Below are positions 1 through 8,833 of a stretch of 64,000 nucleotides of DNA, piece by piece. The number at the start of each line of letters is the position of its first letter. The first letter of the stretch is position 1. This DNA comes from an uncultured Acidobacteriia bacterium. GTDB taxonomy: Bacteria; Acidobacteriota; Terriglobia; Bryobacterales; Bryobacteraceae. The translations under genes and the position numbers were made by a program. The stretch covers positions 1 to 64,000 of the forward strand of contig CAIYDY010000441.1 in the NCBI GenBank assembly GCA_903925015.1. Reading direction: 5' to 3'. The notes beneath the pieces are model-generated. The model was not told where the DNA came from. It saw only the letters and a list, made by a program, of their open reading frames with translations, and made no database searches.

Positions 1-1236
1 GGGGTGCGTCCAGACCACTGGACGCCCGCTGGTGACGCTGAAAGCTACGAGATCACCCCGCACCTCAAGCCGCTCGAAGGCCTGAAGAACGATTTCATCC
101 TCCTCGAAAACCTCTGGAACAAAAATACGGTCGGTCGCAACGGCCACTGGCCAAAGGTACCGGCTTGGCTATCGGGCGGCTATGTCGAGCGCACGAGCGG
201 CGACGATCTGGATACCGGTGGCACCACAGTAGACCAATTCGCGGCCCAGCAAATCGGAGACCGCACTCCCCTCCCCACATTTGAACTCGGCTTGGAACCC
301 CTGCGAACCGGCATCGATACGGCCGGGGGTGGTTTTGCGCGCATGTACGGGTCGTTTCTTTCCTGGCGCGATCCCCATACGCCGGTTCCGAAGGAGATCA
401 TCCCCCAGCTGGCATTCGACCGTCTCTTCCGCAACAACCGCAGACCTGTGGTTTCGAGCGTGGATGAAGCACATCCGGTCGTCCTCAGTTCCTTGCAGCG
501 CGACGATACAAGCATTCTGGATGTCGTGATGGAGGACGCGAAGAAAGTTAAGCGCATCGGAAGCATTTCCGATCGGTTGCGGCTGGACGAGTACTTCGAA
601 TCGGTCCGCAATGTGGAACAGCGGATGGAGGCGGCGATGAAGCCGCAGAAGCGCTGGATCAATCAGGGCTGGTTTGAAAAGGGAACGCTGCCGATGGACC
701 GGCCAGTTCCAGGCACGCCCGAGACCCACGCCGAGCATTTGAAGCTCATGTTGGACATCTTCGTGCTCGGGTTTTGGACCGACACGACCCGGATTGGCAC
801 GTTCATGCTGGGTGATGCCCAAAGCCCGGTCGATTACTCCTTCCTACCTGGGGTCAAGGGCAGTTTCCATACGCTGTCGCACCATGCCGACATGCCTGCG
901 ACCCGGGACCAGTACGAGAAGATCATCGACTGGAATGTGGCGCAGGAGGCGTACTTCCTAAATCGGCTCAAGAGTTTGGACGAAGGTGGGACTTCGCTCC
1001 TGGACAACTCCATGATCATGTTCGGGGGCACTCTGAAGGACGGCAACCGACATACGGAGGAGAATCTACCGCTGATTCTGGCTGGTCGGGGCAAGGGAAC
1101 GCTGCGGCCCGGTCGTCGCCTGCGGGCACCGGTGAAGACTCCTTTGTGCAATTTGTATCTCTCGTTGCTGGATCGGATGGGCGTGAAGGCGGAATCGTTC
1201 GGGGACAGCACGGGTCGGTTGGAAGGCCTGTCTTGA
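1..1236 (+). CDS. DUF1552 domain-containing exported protein (5'-truncated by window edge)
   Basis: About 410 residues are visible and the frame is open to the left edge, so the true start and the expected Tat/Sec leader lie outside the window. The visible N-terminus (DHWTPAGDAESYEITPHLKP) matches the usual early part of DUF1552 proteins, and the body keeps the family's pattern up to FGGTLKDGNRHTEENLPLIL near the end, a sulfatase/phosphatase-like C-terminal motif in which an Asn/His-rich segment precedes the last strands. DUF1552 proteins are found next to DUF1592/DUF1588 cytochrome-like proteins in Planctomycetes, Verrucomicrobia and Solibacter-type acidobacteria; the biochemical role is unknown. 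The stop TGA (1234-1236) overlaps the TTG start of the next gene, so the two are almost certainly co-transcribed and translationally coupled. Confidence 0.9.
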   Translation, partial: GVRPDHWTPAGDAESYEITPHLKPLEGLKNDFILLENLWNKNTVGRNGHWPKVPAWLSGGYVERTSGDDLDTGGTTVDQFAAQQIGDRTPLPTFELGLEPLRTGIDTAGGGFARMYGSFLSWRDPHTPVPKEIIPQLAFDRLFRNNRRPVVSSVDEAHPVVLSSLQRDDTSILDVVMEDAKKVKRIGSISDRLRLDEYFESVRNVEQRMEAAMKPQKRWINQGWFEKGTLPMDRPVPGTPETHAEHLKLMLDIFVLGFWTDTTRIGTFMLGDAQSPVDYSFLPGVKGSFHTLSHHADMPATRDQYEKIIDWNVAQEAYFLNRLKSLDEGGTSLLDNSMIMFGGTLKDGNRHTEENLPLILAGRGKGTLRPGRRLRAPVKTPLCNLYLSLLDRMGVKAESFGDSTGRLEGLS

Positions 1237-3470
1237 TCTGGAGGTTTGCTGCCGTTCTCATCTTGGCGTTGCCGATGATGGGGGCGGGGCCGGATGAATT
1301 TGTCCAGTCGATTCGACCCGTTCTGGCGGCGAACTGTTCCCCGTGCCACCAGAAGAATTTTCTGAAGGCGCAGACTGCCAAGGATATGGAGTCGGCACGT
1401 GGCATGTGGCGGAACGTGGCGGCGCAGCTACGGAATCGGACGATGCCTCCGGTCGCAAACAAGCTTTCCGAAGAGGACAGGCTGCGGGTAGCAACGTGGG
1501 TCGATAACGAACTGCGCCGGACGGCCTGCCAAATTGGCGAATACGCCGGTTCGAGCGGAATCCGGCGGCTCAACCGGCGTGAATATCACAACACGGTCCG
1601 GGATATTCTTGGCATCGACTTTGACGTGGCCTTGATTTTTCCCGCCGACGGCTCGGGTGGCGCCGGTTTCGACACCAATGGCGAGACCCTGTATACGCCT
1701 CCGGTTCTGATGGAGCGGTACATGGAGGCCGCACAGCAGATTTTGGATCGGGTGATCGTTTCGACGCCGCTCTCGCGCACCTTTTCCGAAAAGCATTCCT
1801 TGGACAAGGGCGGGGAGTTCACGGTCAACTTCGCGGTCTACCAGAACGGCGATTACGACGTCCGCGCGCTGATGGAAAAGAATGACACTGCGGCCCGGCC
1901 TTCGGTGAAAGTCGACGGGGTGGCAGCGGGGAAGTTGAATGGTCGGCCTGCAGCGGCGGGAAGGCCGCTGATCCTGCGGCAGACTCTCCGGCTGACGCGC
2001 GGGGAGCACACGCTTACCGTGAACGCGGCGGACATGGCGGTGGAGGTGGCGAATTTGACCGTGGACCAGAAAGTGGACACGGCATCGCCCGAGAAGCGCG
2101 CGCTCCACTACCGGCTGCTGGGGATTGAGCCCGGCGAGGAACCGGTTCGTCCACGCGAGGCCGCGTTGCGCACCTTCACCGGGTTCCTTCCCAAGGCGTT
2201 TCGGCGTCCGGTGGAGGCTTCCGACTTGGAGCCGTTCATGAAGTTGTACGACCGGGCTGCGGAGCGGGGCGATCCCTATACGGAAAGGATGAAGCTCGCA
2301 TTGCGCGGGGTGTTGATCCATCCGAGTTTCCTATTCCGAATTGAGAAGCGGGATACCACTCCTGGCATCCATCCTGTCACGCAGTACGAACTGGCCGCGC
2401 GGTTGTCGTATTTCCTTTGGTCGACGGTGCCGGACGAGGAATTGAGCCGGCTGGCGGCAGCCGGGCGGTTGACGGACCGAGCAGTTTTGGCAGCCCAGGT
2501 GGACCGGATGCTGGATGATCCCCGGTCGAGGGCCTTTGCCGATACTTTCGTTGGGCAGTGGCTGGGCACGCAGGATTTGGGTGGTCGGGCGGCACCGCTG
2601 CTGACGGAGTTGCAGGGGTATTACACGCCGGATGTCGCGGCGGACCTTCGGACCGAGCCCATTTTATTGTTCCACCATATTGTGTCCGAGAACAAGAGCC
2701 TGCTGGACTTGCTCAACTCCGATTACAGCTTCTTGAACGAGCGGCTAGTACGGTTTTACCAGCTTGAGGACAAGCTGGCGGACGTGCAGGGTCCGGCGTT
2801 CCGGTTGGTGAAGTGGCCGGATACACGACGGGCGGGCGTAGTCGGAATGGGGTCGGTGTTGGCGTTGACGTCGCATTATTCGCAGACTAGTCCGGTGTTG
2901 AGGGGTGCTTGGGCACTGGAGACACTGCTGGGGACTCCGGTACCTCCACCTCCGCCGGATGTGCCTCCACTTGAGAACGACCGGAAGTCACGCGAGTTGA
3001 CCGTCCGCCAGAAGTTGGAGCGGCATCGGGCGGATCCGACCTGCTCGGCGTGCCACAAGCTAATGGATCCGATTGGGTTCGCGCTGGAGAATTTCGATTG
3101 GATGGGCCGGTGGCGGGAGAAGGAAACGAATGGGCAGCCGCTGGATATTTCAGGCGTCTTTCCGACGGGCGAGAAATTCAGCGGTCCGGTGGAGCTGCGG
3201 GCGGCGCTGATGGGTCGCAAGGACGATTTTCTGCGACATTTGACGGCGAAGACGCTGGGGTATGCGCTGGGCCGGAGTCTGCAGGATGGGGATAGCTGCA
3301 CGGTGGAGCACATGGCGGACGCGCTGCGGCGGGATGGGTTCAAGGCTCGGACGCTGATCCGGGAGGTGGTCCTGAGTACCCCGTTCCGCAATACACAAGG
3401 TGGAATTGTACGGAATGACCCGGCTCCTCCGCCGCCACCGAAGCGCGCGAAGCCCATGGTGACGAAGTAG
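1233..3470 (+). CDS. DUF1587/DUF1595/DUF1592/DUF1588/DUF1585 multidomain c-type-cytochrome-like exported protein
   Basis: A 745-residue protein. I place the start at TTG 1233 because GGAAGG (1221-1226) is correctly spaced and it yields a signal peptide (LIWRFAAVLILALPMMGAG). An N-terminal haem-type motif NCSPCHQ (CxxCH) is followed by the DUF1587 block (RRLNRREYHNTVRDILG), DUF1595 (FLPKAFRRPVEASDL), DUF1592 (ARLSYFLWSTVPDEELSRLA), DUF1588 with a second CxxCH (CSACHKLMDPIGFALENFD) and DUF1585 (LGYALGRSLQDGD) in the canonical order of planctomycete/acidobacterial PSD proteins. Two CxxCH motifs imply covalent haem and an envelope redox role, but no substrate is established for the family. It overlaps the upstream DUF1552 gene by 4 nt, the usual genomic partner. 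A Pro-rich stretch (PVPPPPPDVPP) sits inside DUF1588 and a Pro/Lys-rich tail ends the protein. Confidence 0.92.
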   Translation: MIWRFAAVLILALPMMGAGPDEFVQSIRPVLAANCSPCHQKNFLKAQTAKDMESARGMWRNVAAQLRNRTMPPVANKLSEEDRLRVATWVDNELRRTACQIGEYAGSSGIRRLNRREYHNTVRDILGIDFDVALIFPADGSGGAGFDTNGETLYTPPVLMERYMEAAQQILDRVIVSTPLSRTFSEKHSLDKGGEFTVNFAVYQNGDYDVRALMEKNDTAARPSVKVDGVAAGKLNGRPAAAGRPLILRQTLRLTRGEHTLTVNAADMAVEVANLTVDQKVDTASPEKRALHYRLLGIEPGEEPVRPREAALRTFTGFLPKAFRRPVEASDLEPFMKLYDRAAERGDPYTERMKLALRGVLIHPSFLFRIEKRDTTPGIHPVTQYELAARLSYFLWSTVPDEELSRLAAAGRLTDRAVLAAQVDRMLDDPRSRAFADTFVGQWLGTQDLGGRAAPLLTELQGYYTPDVAADLRTEPILLFHHIVSENKSLLDLLNSDYSFLNERLVRFYQLEDKLADVQGPAFRLVKWPDTRRAGVVGMGSVLALTSHYSQTSPVLRGAWALETLLGTPVPPPPPDVPPLENDRKSRELTVRQKLERHRADPTCSACHKLMDPIGFALENFDWMGRWREKETNGQPLDISGVFPTGEKFSGPVELRAALMGRKDDFLRHLTAKTLGYALGRSLQDGDSCTVEHMADALRRDGFKARTLIREVVLSTPFRNTQGGIVRNDPAPPPPPKRAKPMVTK

Positions 3471-3497
3471 CAACTCGCCGGTCGCTACGATGGGAGG

Positions 3498-3752
3498 GTG
3501 AATGTACTCATCGAACGGCAGGAAGAGTTGGAGAAGCACGAATTCATGATGGGTGTCCCTCGGGGGCGCTTGGCGGTGACGCTGGATGTGTTGACCGATG
3601 CGTTGGTGCTGGTGGGACAGCATGGGGTGTATTGCCAGAGTGCGCGGCAGCCGGGGAAACCTGCGATGGATATCCAGATCATCACCAAGCAGTTGGTGGA
3701 TGCGAAGGATTTGATTTCCAGTGTGATGGCGGAGTTGAAGGCCTCAAAGTAA
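3498..3752 (+). CDS. Small uncharacterised protein, 84 aa
   Basis: Predicted soluble protein with no signal peptide or membrane segment; I do not recognise the family. It looks largely helical, with a leucine-rich middle (LAVTLDVLTDALVLVGQHG) and an amphipathic C-terminus. It begins 27 nt after the DUF1592-type gene and is followed at once by a strong hairpin terminator, which supports it as the last gene of the transcript. The start is uncertain: GTG 3498 has a GGGAGG directly abutting it (spacing too short), whereas ATG 3546 (MMGVPRGR) would give a 68-aa protein. It may be functionally linked to the preceding pair only by transcription. Confidence 0.6.
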   Translation: MNVLIERQEELEKHEFMMGVPRGRLAVTLDVLTDALVLVGQHGVYCQSARQPGKPAMDIQIITKQLVDAKDLISSVMAELKASK

Positions 3753-3781
3753 AAAGGGCGGACCGTAAGGTCCGCCCTTTT
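3752..3781. terminator. Bidirectional intrinsic terminator
   Basis: A 13-bp perfect stem (AAAAGGGCGGACC / GGTCCGCCCTTTT) with a GTAA loop. The plus strand runs into TTTTGTTTTTT and the minus strand into a T run, so it can terminate both the plus-strand small gene ending at 3752 and the minus-strand receptor gene ending at 3797. Confidence 0.9.
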
Positions 3782-3796
3782 GTTTTTTGGGTAGGG

Positions 3797-6700
3797 TTAG
3801 AACTGGAAGCGTACTTGCAGTTCGATCTTCCGGTTGCCGGCAGCGCCGCCGCCGCCAAAACCTGGGCCACCACCACCAGGACCGCCCATGCCGCCGCCGC
3901 CACCCGCCGAAGAGAGCGACTGGCCGAAGAACGGCGAGTTCAGTGTCCCGATCGGGGCGCTGTAGTTCACGTGGTTCAGAGCGTTGCGGGCCGAGATGGT
4001 CGCTGTGAGGTTGTACTTCTTGCCGGTACTGCCACCGCCGAAGCCACCCATCATGCCGCCCATGCCACCGCCGAAACCGCCGCCGCCACCACCGCGTCCG
4101 CCGCCGCCACCACCCATGCCGGGAGGGCCACCGCCGCCGGGACCACGGTCACCGCCGCCCATGCCGCCCGCTTGGGGAACAGCTGCGCTCTTGCGTTCAC
4201 CCCAGCCAAAAGTACGGCTGAGGCGGAGGTTGGTGCTGAACTGGCCGAAGCCGGTGCCGTAGTTGATCGGGATAATGGTTTCGCCAGCCAAGGGAGCCAG
4301 ATTGAACGTGCCGTACTTGGTGGTTTTGACGTTCTTTGGGTTGTCGGCGGAGGTTGCGAAGGACGGACGGTCGTTGATGATGCCGTCGCCGTTGTAATCC
4401 GTTCCGGTGGTAATGTTGAAGGGCGGAGCCGAGCTCATGGTGATGAACGGGGCTGCCGAAATCTTAAAAGGTAGACCAACGGTGCCGCCGATGAAGGCGC
4501 GGTGGCGGACATCGTAGCCAGCGCGGCCGTAGTCGAGCGAGGTGTTGTACTGGTTGCTCGGGAAGCCGTTCACGTTGCTCTCCACCTTGCCCAGCGTGTA
4601 GTAAGCCTGCAACGATAGGTGGCTGTTCAGCCTGTTGTTGCCGTTGATGATTAGCTGGGTTTGGCGGTAGACGCCGGTGGACTGGTAGTCGTACAGGTCG
4701 CCCTGGCCGGTGAAGGGACGGATGCCGCCGGTGCGTGTGATCGGATCGTAGGTGCCCGGCAGGTAAGCGTTGATGTTCACGGTGCGGAAGTCGTGGAAGC
4801 CGCGGGTGTGGACGAAGTTGATCGAGAGCGACGTCCGGGCTGGCAGAGCGCGGTCCACGCTGGCGGCATACTGGATCATCGTGGGGGCCTTGAAGTTCGA
4901 GTCGGTCTTGTAGATGGCTTGGTTTTGCAGGGCCAGCAGGGAGGTCGACGGGACGTTCGGGTATACGGCGAAGGCGGTTGCGGCGTTGGCCGGGTTCTGG
5001 GTCGAGTTGATGTTGTAGTTCAACTGCGAGGTCCCGTTGTAGCGCTGGGTGTTGAGCACGCTATTGACTTGGAACCGGTCGTAGAAGATGCCAGTGCCTG
5101 TGCGGATGACGGTCTTGCCGGGCTTGCCACCCTTGGAACCGGGGGCCCATGCGATGGCGATGCGGGGTGCGACGTCGGAGTGATCCGAAATATTGTTCTG
5201 CGTTTCGTAGCGGAGGCCTGCGCTGACGGTCAGGTTCGGGCGCACGCGCCAGTCGTCCTGGACGAAGAAGCCGAGATCGAACTGGTTGGCGGACTGGAAC
5301 GGGATTCCGCTGTTCAGGGTGAACTGGGTCGGGCCGCAACCTTGGGCGATGATGGTGGCCATCGGGGTGCCCTTGGAGAGGAGCAACTGCGTCTGGCGGT
5401 ACACGTCGAGGGAGGTCGGATTCGCGATGCCGGCGAGGCAAGCGGGGGTCGTATTCAGCGTGTTCGGCGTCGTGAAGGTGTAGGTGCCGTTGAAATTCGA
5501 CGTTGACTGGCTGCCGAGGGTGTCGTAACGGAAGCGCATGCCGAACTTGAGGGCGTGGGCACCTTGGGACATCGTCAGGTTGTTTTGAATTTCGATGCCC
5601 TTGTTGTCGCTGAAGTTCGTCAGCAGGGGTGAGCCGCCCGACGTGAAGGAGCTGGCGACGTTGACGGTTGTGCCGGCGACCCCCGATCCCTTCTGTTCGG
5701 AATGGCTGTCGCGGAACTGGAACCGGGTTTCGTCGACGGCCTTGGTGCCGAGAATGGCGGTTTCCGTGATTTGGACGATGTGGTTCTTGGAGTTGACGTT
5801 CTGGACCTGTGAGGCGAGATTGAAGCCGCCGACGCCGGAAACGTTCGTCGAGTTGAAGAAGTTGTAGCGGACCACCAAGGTGTTGTTGGTGTTGATGGCG
5901 TAGTCAAGGCGCGGACCAATGGAGGTCAACTTCTGGGGCGTGTCGAAGGTCCCGTTTTCGCTAATGGGGTTGAGCGATGCATCCAGGCGCTGGGCATTGA
6001 CAAGGGCCTGTTCGGTGACATCGCGGCGCATGATGTCGAAGTTGAACGAGGCCTTCTTGTTGATGGGGCCACCGATGTTGAAGGAGCCTGTTTTGGAGCT
6101 GTAGGCCGGAGGTGCGGTGGTCAGGAAGGGGTTGCGGGAATCGAAAACCTTGTCGCCGAAGTTGAAGAAGCCGCTGCCGTGGTAGCTGTCGCTGCCGGGG
6201 CGGGTGAAAATTTCGATACGGCCGAAACCGGGGCGGTCAAATTCGGATGAGAACGGGTTGGAGTTGATCCGGATCTCGCGGATAGAGGCCTTGGGCGGGA
6301 GTTGGCCGCCGCTGAAACCGTCGACGAAGAACTGGGCTCCGTTCGGACCTGCGGCTGGACCGGCGAGCGCTTGGAGATCGGACTGGAGATCGTCGGGATC
6401 ATCGGGGAGGGATTCCAAATCCTCAGCATGCAGCACGAGGGCGCCGACGTTGGAGGAGGCATCGGTGCTGACTTGGCCGGCAGCTTGGTCGTTGACCTGC
6501 ACTTCCTGTGCCTGGGCCGCGATCTGCAGCGCGATGTCGAGGGCGTTGCCTTGGCCGGGTGCGACTTCCAGCACCTGCTGGGTAAAGGTCACGAAACCCT
6601 TGGCGTCGGCGCGAACCGAGTACTTGCCGGGGGGAACTGTGATTTGGTAACGGCCTTGGCCGTCGGTTTTGGCTGTGCGGGAGGCGCTGGGGCCGAGGAA

Positions 6701-6844
6701 CTGGACGGTGGCGCCAGGAACGATTGCAGCCGAGGGGTCAGTCACTTGGCCGCGGATAGTTGCTGTATTTTGAGCAAGGGCCATGGTCGCCGACAGCACG
6801 ATCAACAGGGCGCTCAATGACGGGATTGTGAATTTGTTCTTCAT
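3797..6844 (-). CDS. Oar-like TonB-dependent outer-membrane receptor with CarboxypepD_reg-like N-terminus
   Basis: 1015 residues from ATG 6844, chosen because it gives a clean signal peptide (MKNKFTIPSLSALLIVLSAT...ALAQ) and a GAAGAA ribosome site. Residues ~27-110 form a carboxypeptidase-regulatory-like beta-sandwich (IRGQVTDPSAAIVPGATVQF), followed by a plug-like region (AQFFVDGFSGGQLPPKAS; FGRIEIFTRPGSDSYHG) and a long beta-barrel ending in Phe (LQVRFQF), the usual C-terminal signal for outer-membrane insertion. No obvious TonB box. This is the Oar-like class greatly expanded in Solibacter-type acidobacteria, presumed to import or bind polymers. Two extreme glycine-rich tracts (encoded about 4040-4165 and 3845-3905) lie in the last barrel strands or loops; they are unusual for a barrel and resemble tracts in the M14-like protein at 18785-21820. 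Confidence 0.9.
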   Translation of the reverse strand: MKNKFTIPSLSALLIVLSATMALAQNTATIRGQVTDPSAAIVPGATVQFLGPSASRTAKTDGQGRYQITVPPGKYSVRADAKGFVTFTQQVLEVAPGQGNALDIALQIAAQAQEVQVNDQAAGQVSTDASSNVGALVLHAEDLESLPDDPDDLQSDLQALAGPAAGPNGAQFFVDGFSGGQLPPKASIREIRINSNPFSSEFDRPGFGRIEIFTRPGSDSYHGSGFFNFGDKVFDSRNPFLTTAPPAYSSKTGSFNIGGPINKKASFNFDIMRRDVTEQALVNAQRLDASLNPISENGTFDTPQKLTSIGPRLDYAINTNNTLVVRYNFFNSTNVSGVGGFNLASQVQNVNSKNHIVQITETAILGTKAVDETRFQFRDSHSEQKGSGVAGTTVNVASSFTSGGSPLLTNFSDNKGIEIQNNLTMSQGAHALKFGMRFRYDTLGSQSTSNFNGTYTFTTPNTLNTTPACLAGIANPTSLDVYRQTQLLLSKGTPMATIIAQGCGPTQFTLNSGIPFQSANQFDLGFFVQDDWRVRPNLTVSAGLRYETQNNISDHSDVAPRIAIAWAPGSKGGKPGKTVIRTGTGIFYDRFQVNSVLNTQRYNGTSQLNYNINSTQNPANAATAFAVYPNVPSTSLLALQNQAIYKTDSNFKAPTMIQYAASVDRALPARTSLSINFVHTRGFHDFRTVNINAYLPGTYDPITRTGGIRPFTGQGDLYDYQSTGVYRQTQLIINGNNRLNSHLSLQAYYTLGKVESNVNGFPSNQYNTSLDYGRAGYDVRHRAFIGGTVGLPFKISAAPFITMSSAPPFNITTGTDYNGDGIINDRPSFATSADNPKNVKTTKYGTFNLAPLAGETIIPINYGTGFGQFSTNLRLSRTFGWGERKSAAVPQAGGMGGGDRGPGGGGPPGMGGGGGGRGGGGGGFGGGMGGMMGGFGGGSTGKKYNLTATISARNALNHVNYSAPIGTLNSPFFGQSLSSAGGGGGMGGPGGGGPGFGGGGAAGNRKIELQVRFQF

Positions 6845-6991
6845 GTCAATTCTTCGGAGCGGATGTCTGGTGAGACGTCCGCCTACTTCCATTGTTAGTT
6901 GGATGCGGGTAATTTGTCTGTAGATATGTGTAAGGATTGGAAGCTTACAAATCCATACAGATCATTGGTTTACGGCTCCCCAGGGGGAGGG

Positions 6992-8833
6992 CTACTCCCA
7001 TTCGATGGTGCCGGGGGGTTTGTGGGTCAGATCGAGGTAAACGCCGGCAATTTCCGGGATAGCCATCAATCTGGAGGCCATGTCGCGGAGAAGATCCGAG
7101 GGCATGGGGACGGAATCTGCGGTCATACCGTCCACCGAGCGGATGGGACGGAGGACGATGGAGTCTCGCGATTCACCGGCGCCAAGTGGGATCAGGACGA
7201 CGGGGAACTGCCAGACTTCCTTTTCGAAGCCGGATTCGAGGCACATTTCGCGCACGATCGAGTCGGCGGCGCGGAGGAGTTCGAGCCGGCCGTGGGTGAT
7301 AGTTGAGGCGAAGACGCGCTGGTGCGCGAGGGGCTCGCGGCTGGCTACTGTGGCAACCACTCGGTTGAAAGCCGACGGACCCGCGCCACTGCCGCGGTTG
7401 ACAAGTTCCGTGGCTTCCGCTTGGAGGCTGCCGTCCTCGGATGGGAAGGCTTCGAGAGCTAGGACGGGGGCGTAGCTCCTGGAATCCCCAAGGACGCCGA
7501 CCGAACGGATGGGGAGAAGCCATCCGTCGGGCATCTTGGTGGCGACACCTTCGGAATCGGCGCAGAGGCAGCGGATTGCGAGACCGGGACCGGGGAATGG
7601 GTGCCGGTCAAGAAGTTGGGGGCCGAGGCCGAGTTCACGCCCGATAGTGCGGACCTCGTCCTTGTAGAAATCGGCCAGCGGTTCCACGATCAAGCCGGCG
7701 TCGATCAATTTCTGGATGCCAGGGACCCGGTTGTGGTGGGTCTTGATGGTTGCGGCCCGGGCGGTGCCACCGGATTCGATGGTATCGGGGTAGATGGTGC
7801 CCTGGCCGAGAATCCACTTGCCGTTCAGGAGGCCCTGTTGTTCGATGATGCGTTCCTGGACGCGGACAAATTGTTCGCCGATGATGTGGCGCTTGAGCTC
7901 GGGCTCGCGGACGCCTTCGAGGGCGGAGAGGAATTCCTCCTCGCATTCCTCGATGCGGACGAGGCCGAAACCGGCGAAAGTCTCGCGCACGAACTGGGTT
8001 TCGCCTTCGCGCATCAGGCCGGTATCGACGTAGACGCCACGGACGCGCTCGGAGCCGAGGGCGTCGAGGCAGAGCATGAAGGCGACGGTGGAATCGACGC
8101 CACCGGAGACGAAGAAGAAGATCTTGCGGTCGCCCGCGCGTTGGCGGATTTGGTCTTGAACCAAGCTGATCCGCTGGCCAGCATCCCAATCCTTGGCGCA
8201 GCCGCAGATGTCGAAGAGGAAGTTGCGGAGGATGTGCTCACCCTCGACTGTGTGGACGACTTCCGGGTGGAACTGGACGGCGTAGTAGCCGCGCGTGGAG
8301 TCTTCTATCGCGGCCGTGGTGCAGGTGGTGGTGGTTGCGGTGATTTGGAAGCCGGGGGGCGGGGCGACTGTGACATCGCGGTGGGACATCCAAACCTGCT
8401 GATGCGTGGCGATTCCTGCCAGGAGGCGGGAATCCACCTTCTCAAGATCCAAAAGGGCAAGTCCGAATTCGCCCTTGTCACCTTTGCGGACGTCGCCGCC
8501 GAGCAGGTGGGTGAGAAGGTGCTGTCCATAGCAGATCCCGAGGACGGGAACGCCAGCCTCGAGGACCGAGCGGTCCAAAGTTGGGCTTTCGTCATCGTAA
8601 ACGCTGCAAGGGCCACCGGAAATGATGATGCCCTTGACTCCGCGCAACTTTTCAGCCGGGACGTCACTGGGCCAGACTTCCGAGGAAACCCCGGCTTCAC
8701 GGATCTTGCGGGCGATCAGGTGGCAGTACTGACCGCCGGTATCGAGAACGGCAATTTGGGAGGGCGAGACGAACTTTCCTTTCTGGTTACAGCAAAAAAC
8801 AAATGGCGGACTACTTGGCTTGGCGCTCGGCAA
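6992..8833 (-). CDS. guaA: GMP synthase (glutamine-hydrolysing)
   Basis: Converts XMP + glutamine + ATP to GMP, the last step of guanylate synthesis. The order is N-terminal class I glutaminase (IAVLDTGGQYCHLIARKI; nucleophile in GICYGQHLL; HPEVVHT), ATP-pyrophosphatase domain with P-loop FVSGGVDSTVAFM, and the dimerisation domain ending in KPPGTIEWE, the near-universal GuaA C-terminus. It is longer than the ~525-aa enterobacterial enzyme because of extra sequence in the C-terminal half. The start is problematic: homology begins at about 8755-8770, where there is no ATG, GTG or TTG. A good AAAGGAAAG (around 8780) precedes GTC 8770; the nearest canonical in-frame start is TTG 8833, inside the end of the protease gene, and is used here as a placeholder. 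It lies downstream of that gene on the same strand, probably co-transcribed. Confidence 0.93.
   Translation of the reverse strand: MPSAKPSSPPFVFCCNQKGKFVSPSQIAVLDTGGQYCHLIARKIREAGVSSEVWPSDVPAEKLRGVKGIIISGGPCSVYDDESPTLDRSVLEAGVPVLGICYGQHLLTHLLGGDVRKGDKGEFGLALLDLEKVDSRLLAGIATHQQVWMSHRDVTVAPPPGFQITATTTTCTTAAIEDSTRGYYAVQFHPEVVHTVEGEHILRNFLFDICGCAKDWDAGQRISLVQDQIRQRAGDRKIFFFVSGGVDSTVAFMLCLDALGSERVRGVYVDTGLMREGETQFVRETFAGFGLVRIEECEEEFLSALEGVREPELKRHIIGEQFVRVQERIIEQQGLLNGKWILGQGTIYPDTIESGGTARAATIKTHHNRVPGIQKLIDAGLIVEPLADFYKDEVRTIGRELGLGPQLLDRHPFPGPGLAIRCLCADSEGVATKMPDGWLLPIRSVGVLGDSRSYAPVLALEAFPSEDGSLQAEATELVNRGSGAGPSAFNRVVATVASREPLAHQRVFASTITHGRLELLRAADSIVREMCLESGFEKEVWQFPVVLIPLGAGESRDSIVLRPIRSVDGMTADSVPMPSDLLRDMASRLMAIPEIAGVYLDLTHKPPGTIEWE

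Noticed and set aside
4040-4165. CCGCC-rich repeats resembling a CRISPR or tandem array
   Set aside because: They are codon-level glycine repeats within the receptor gene, with no repeat-spacer regularity.
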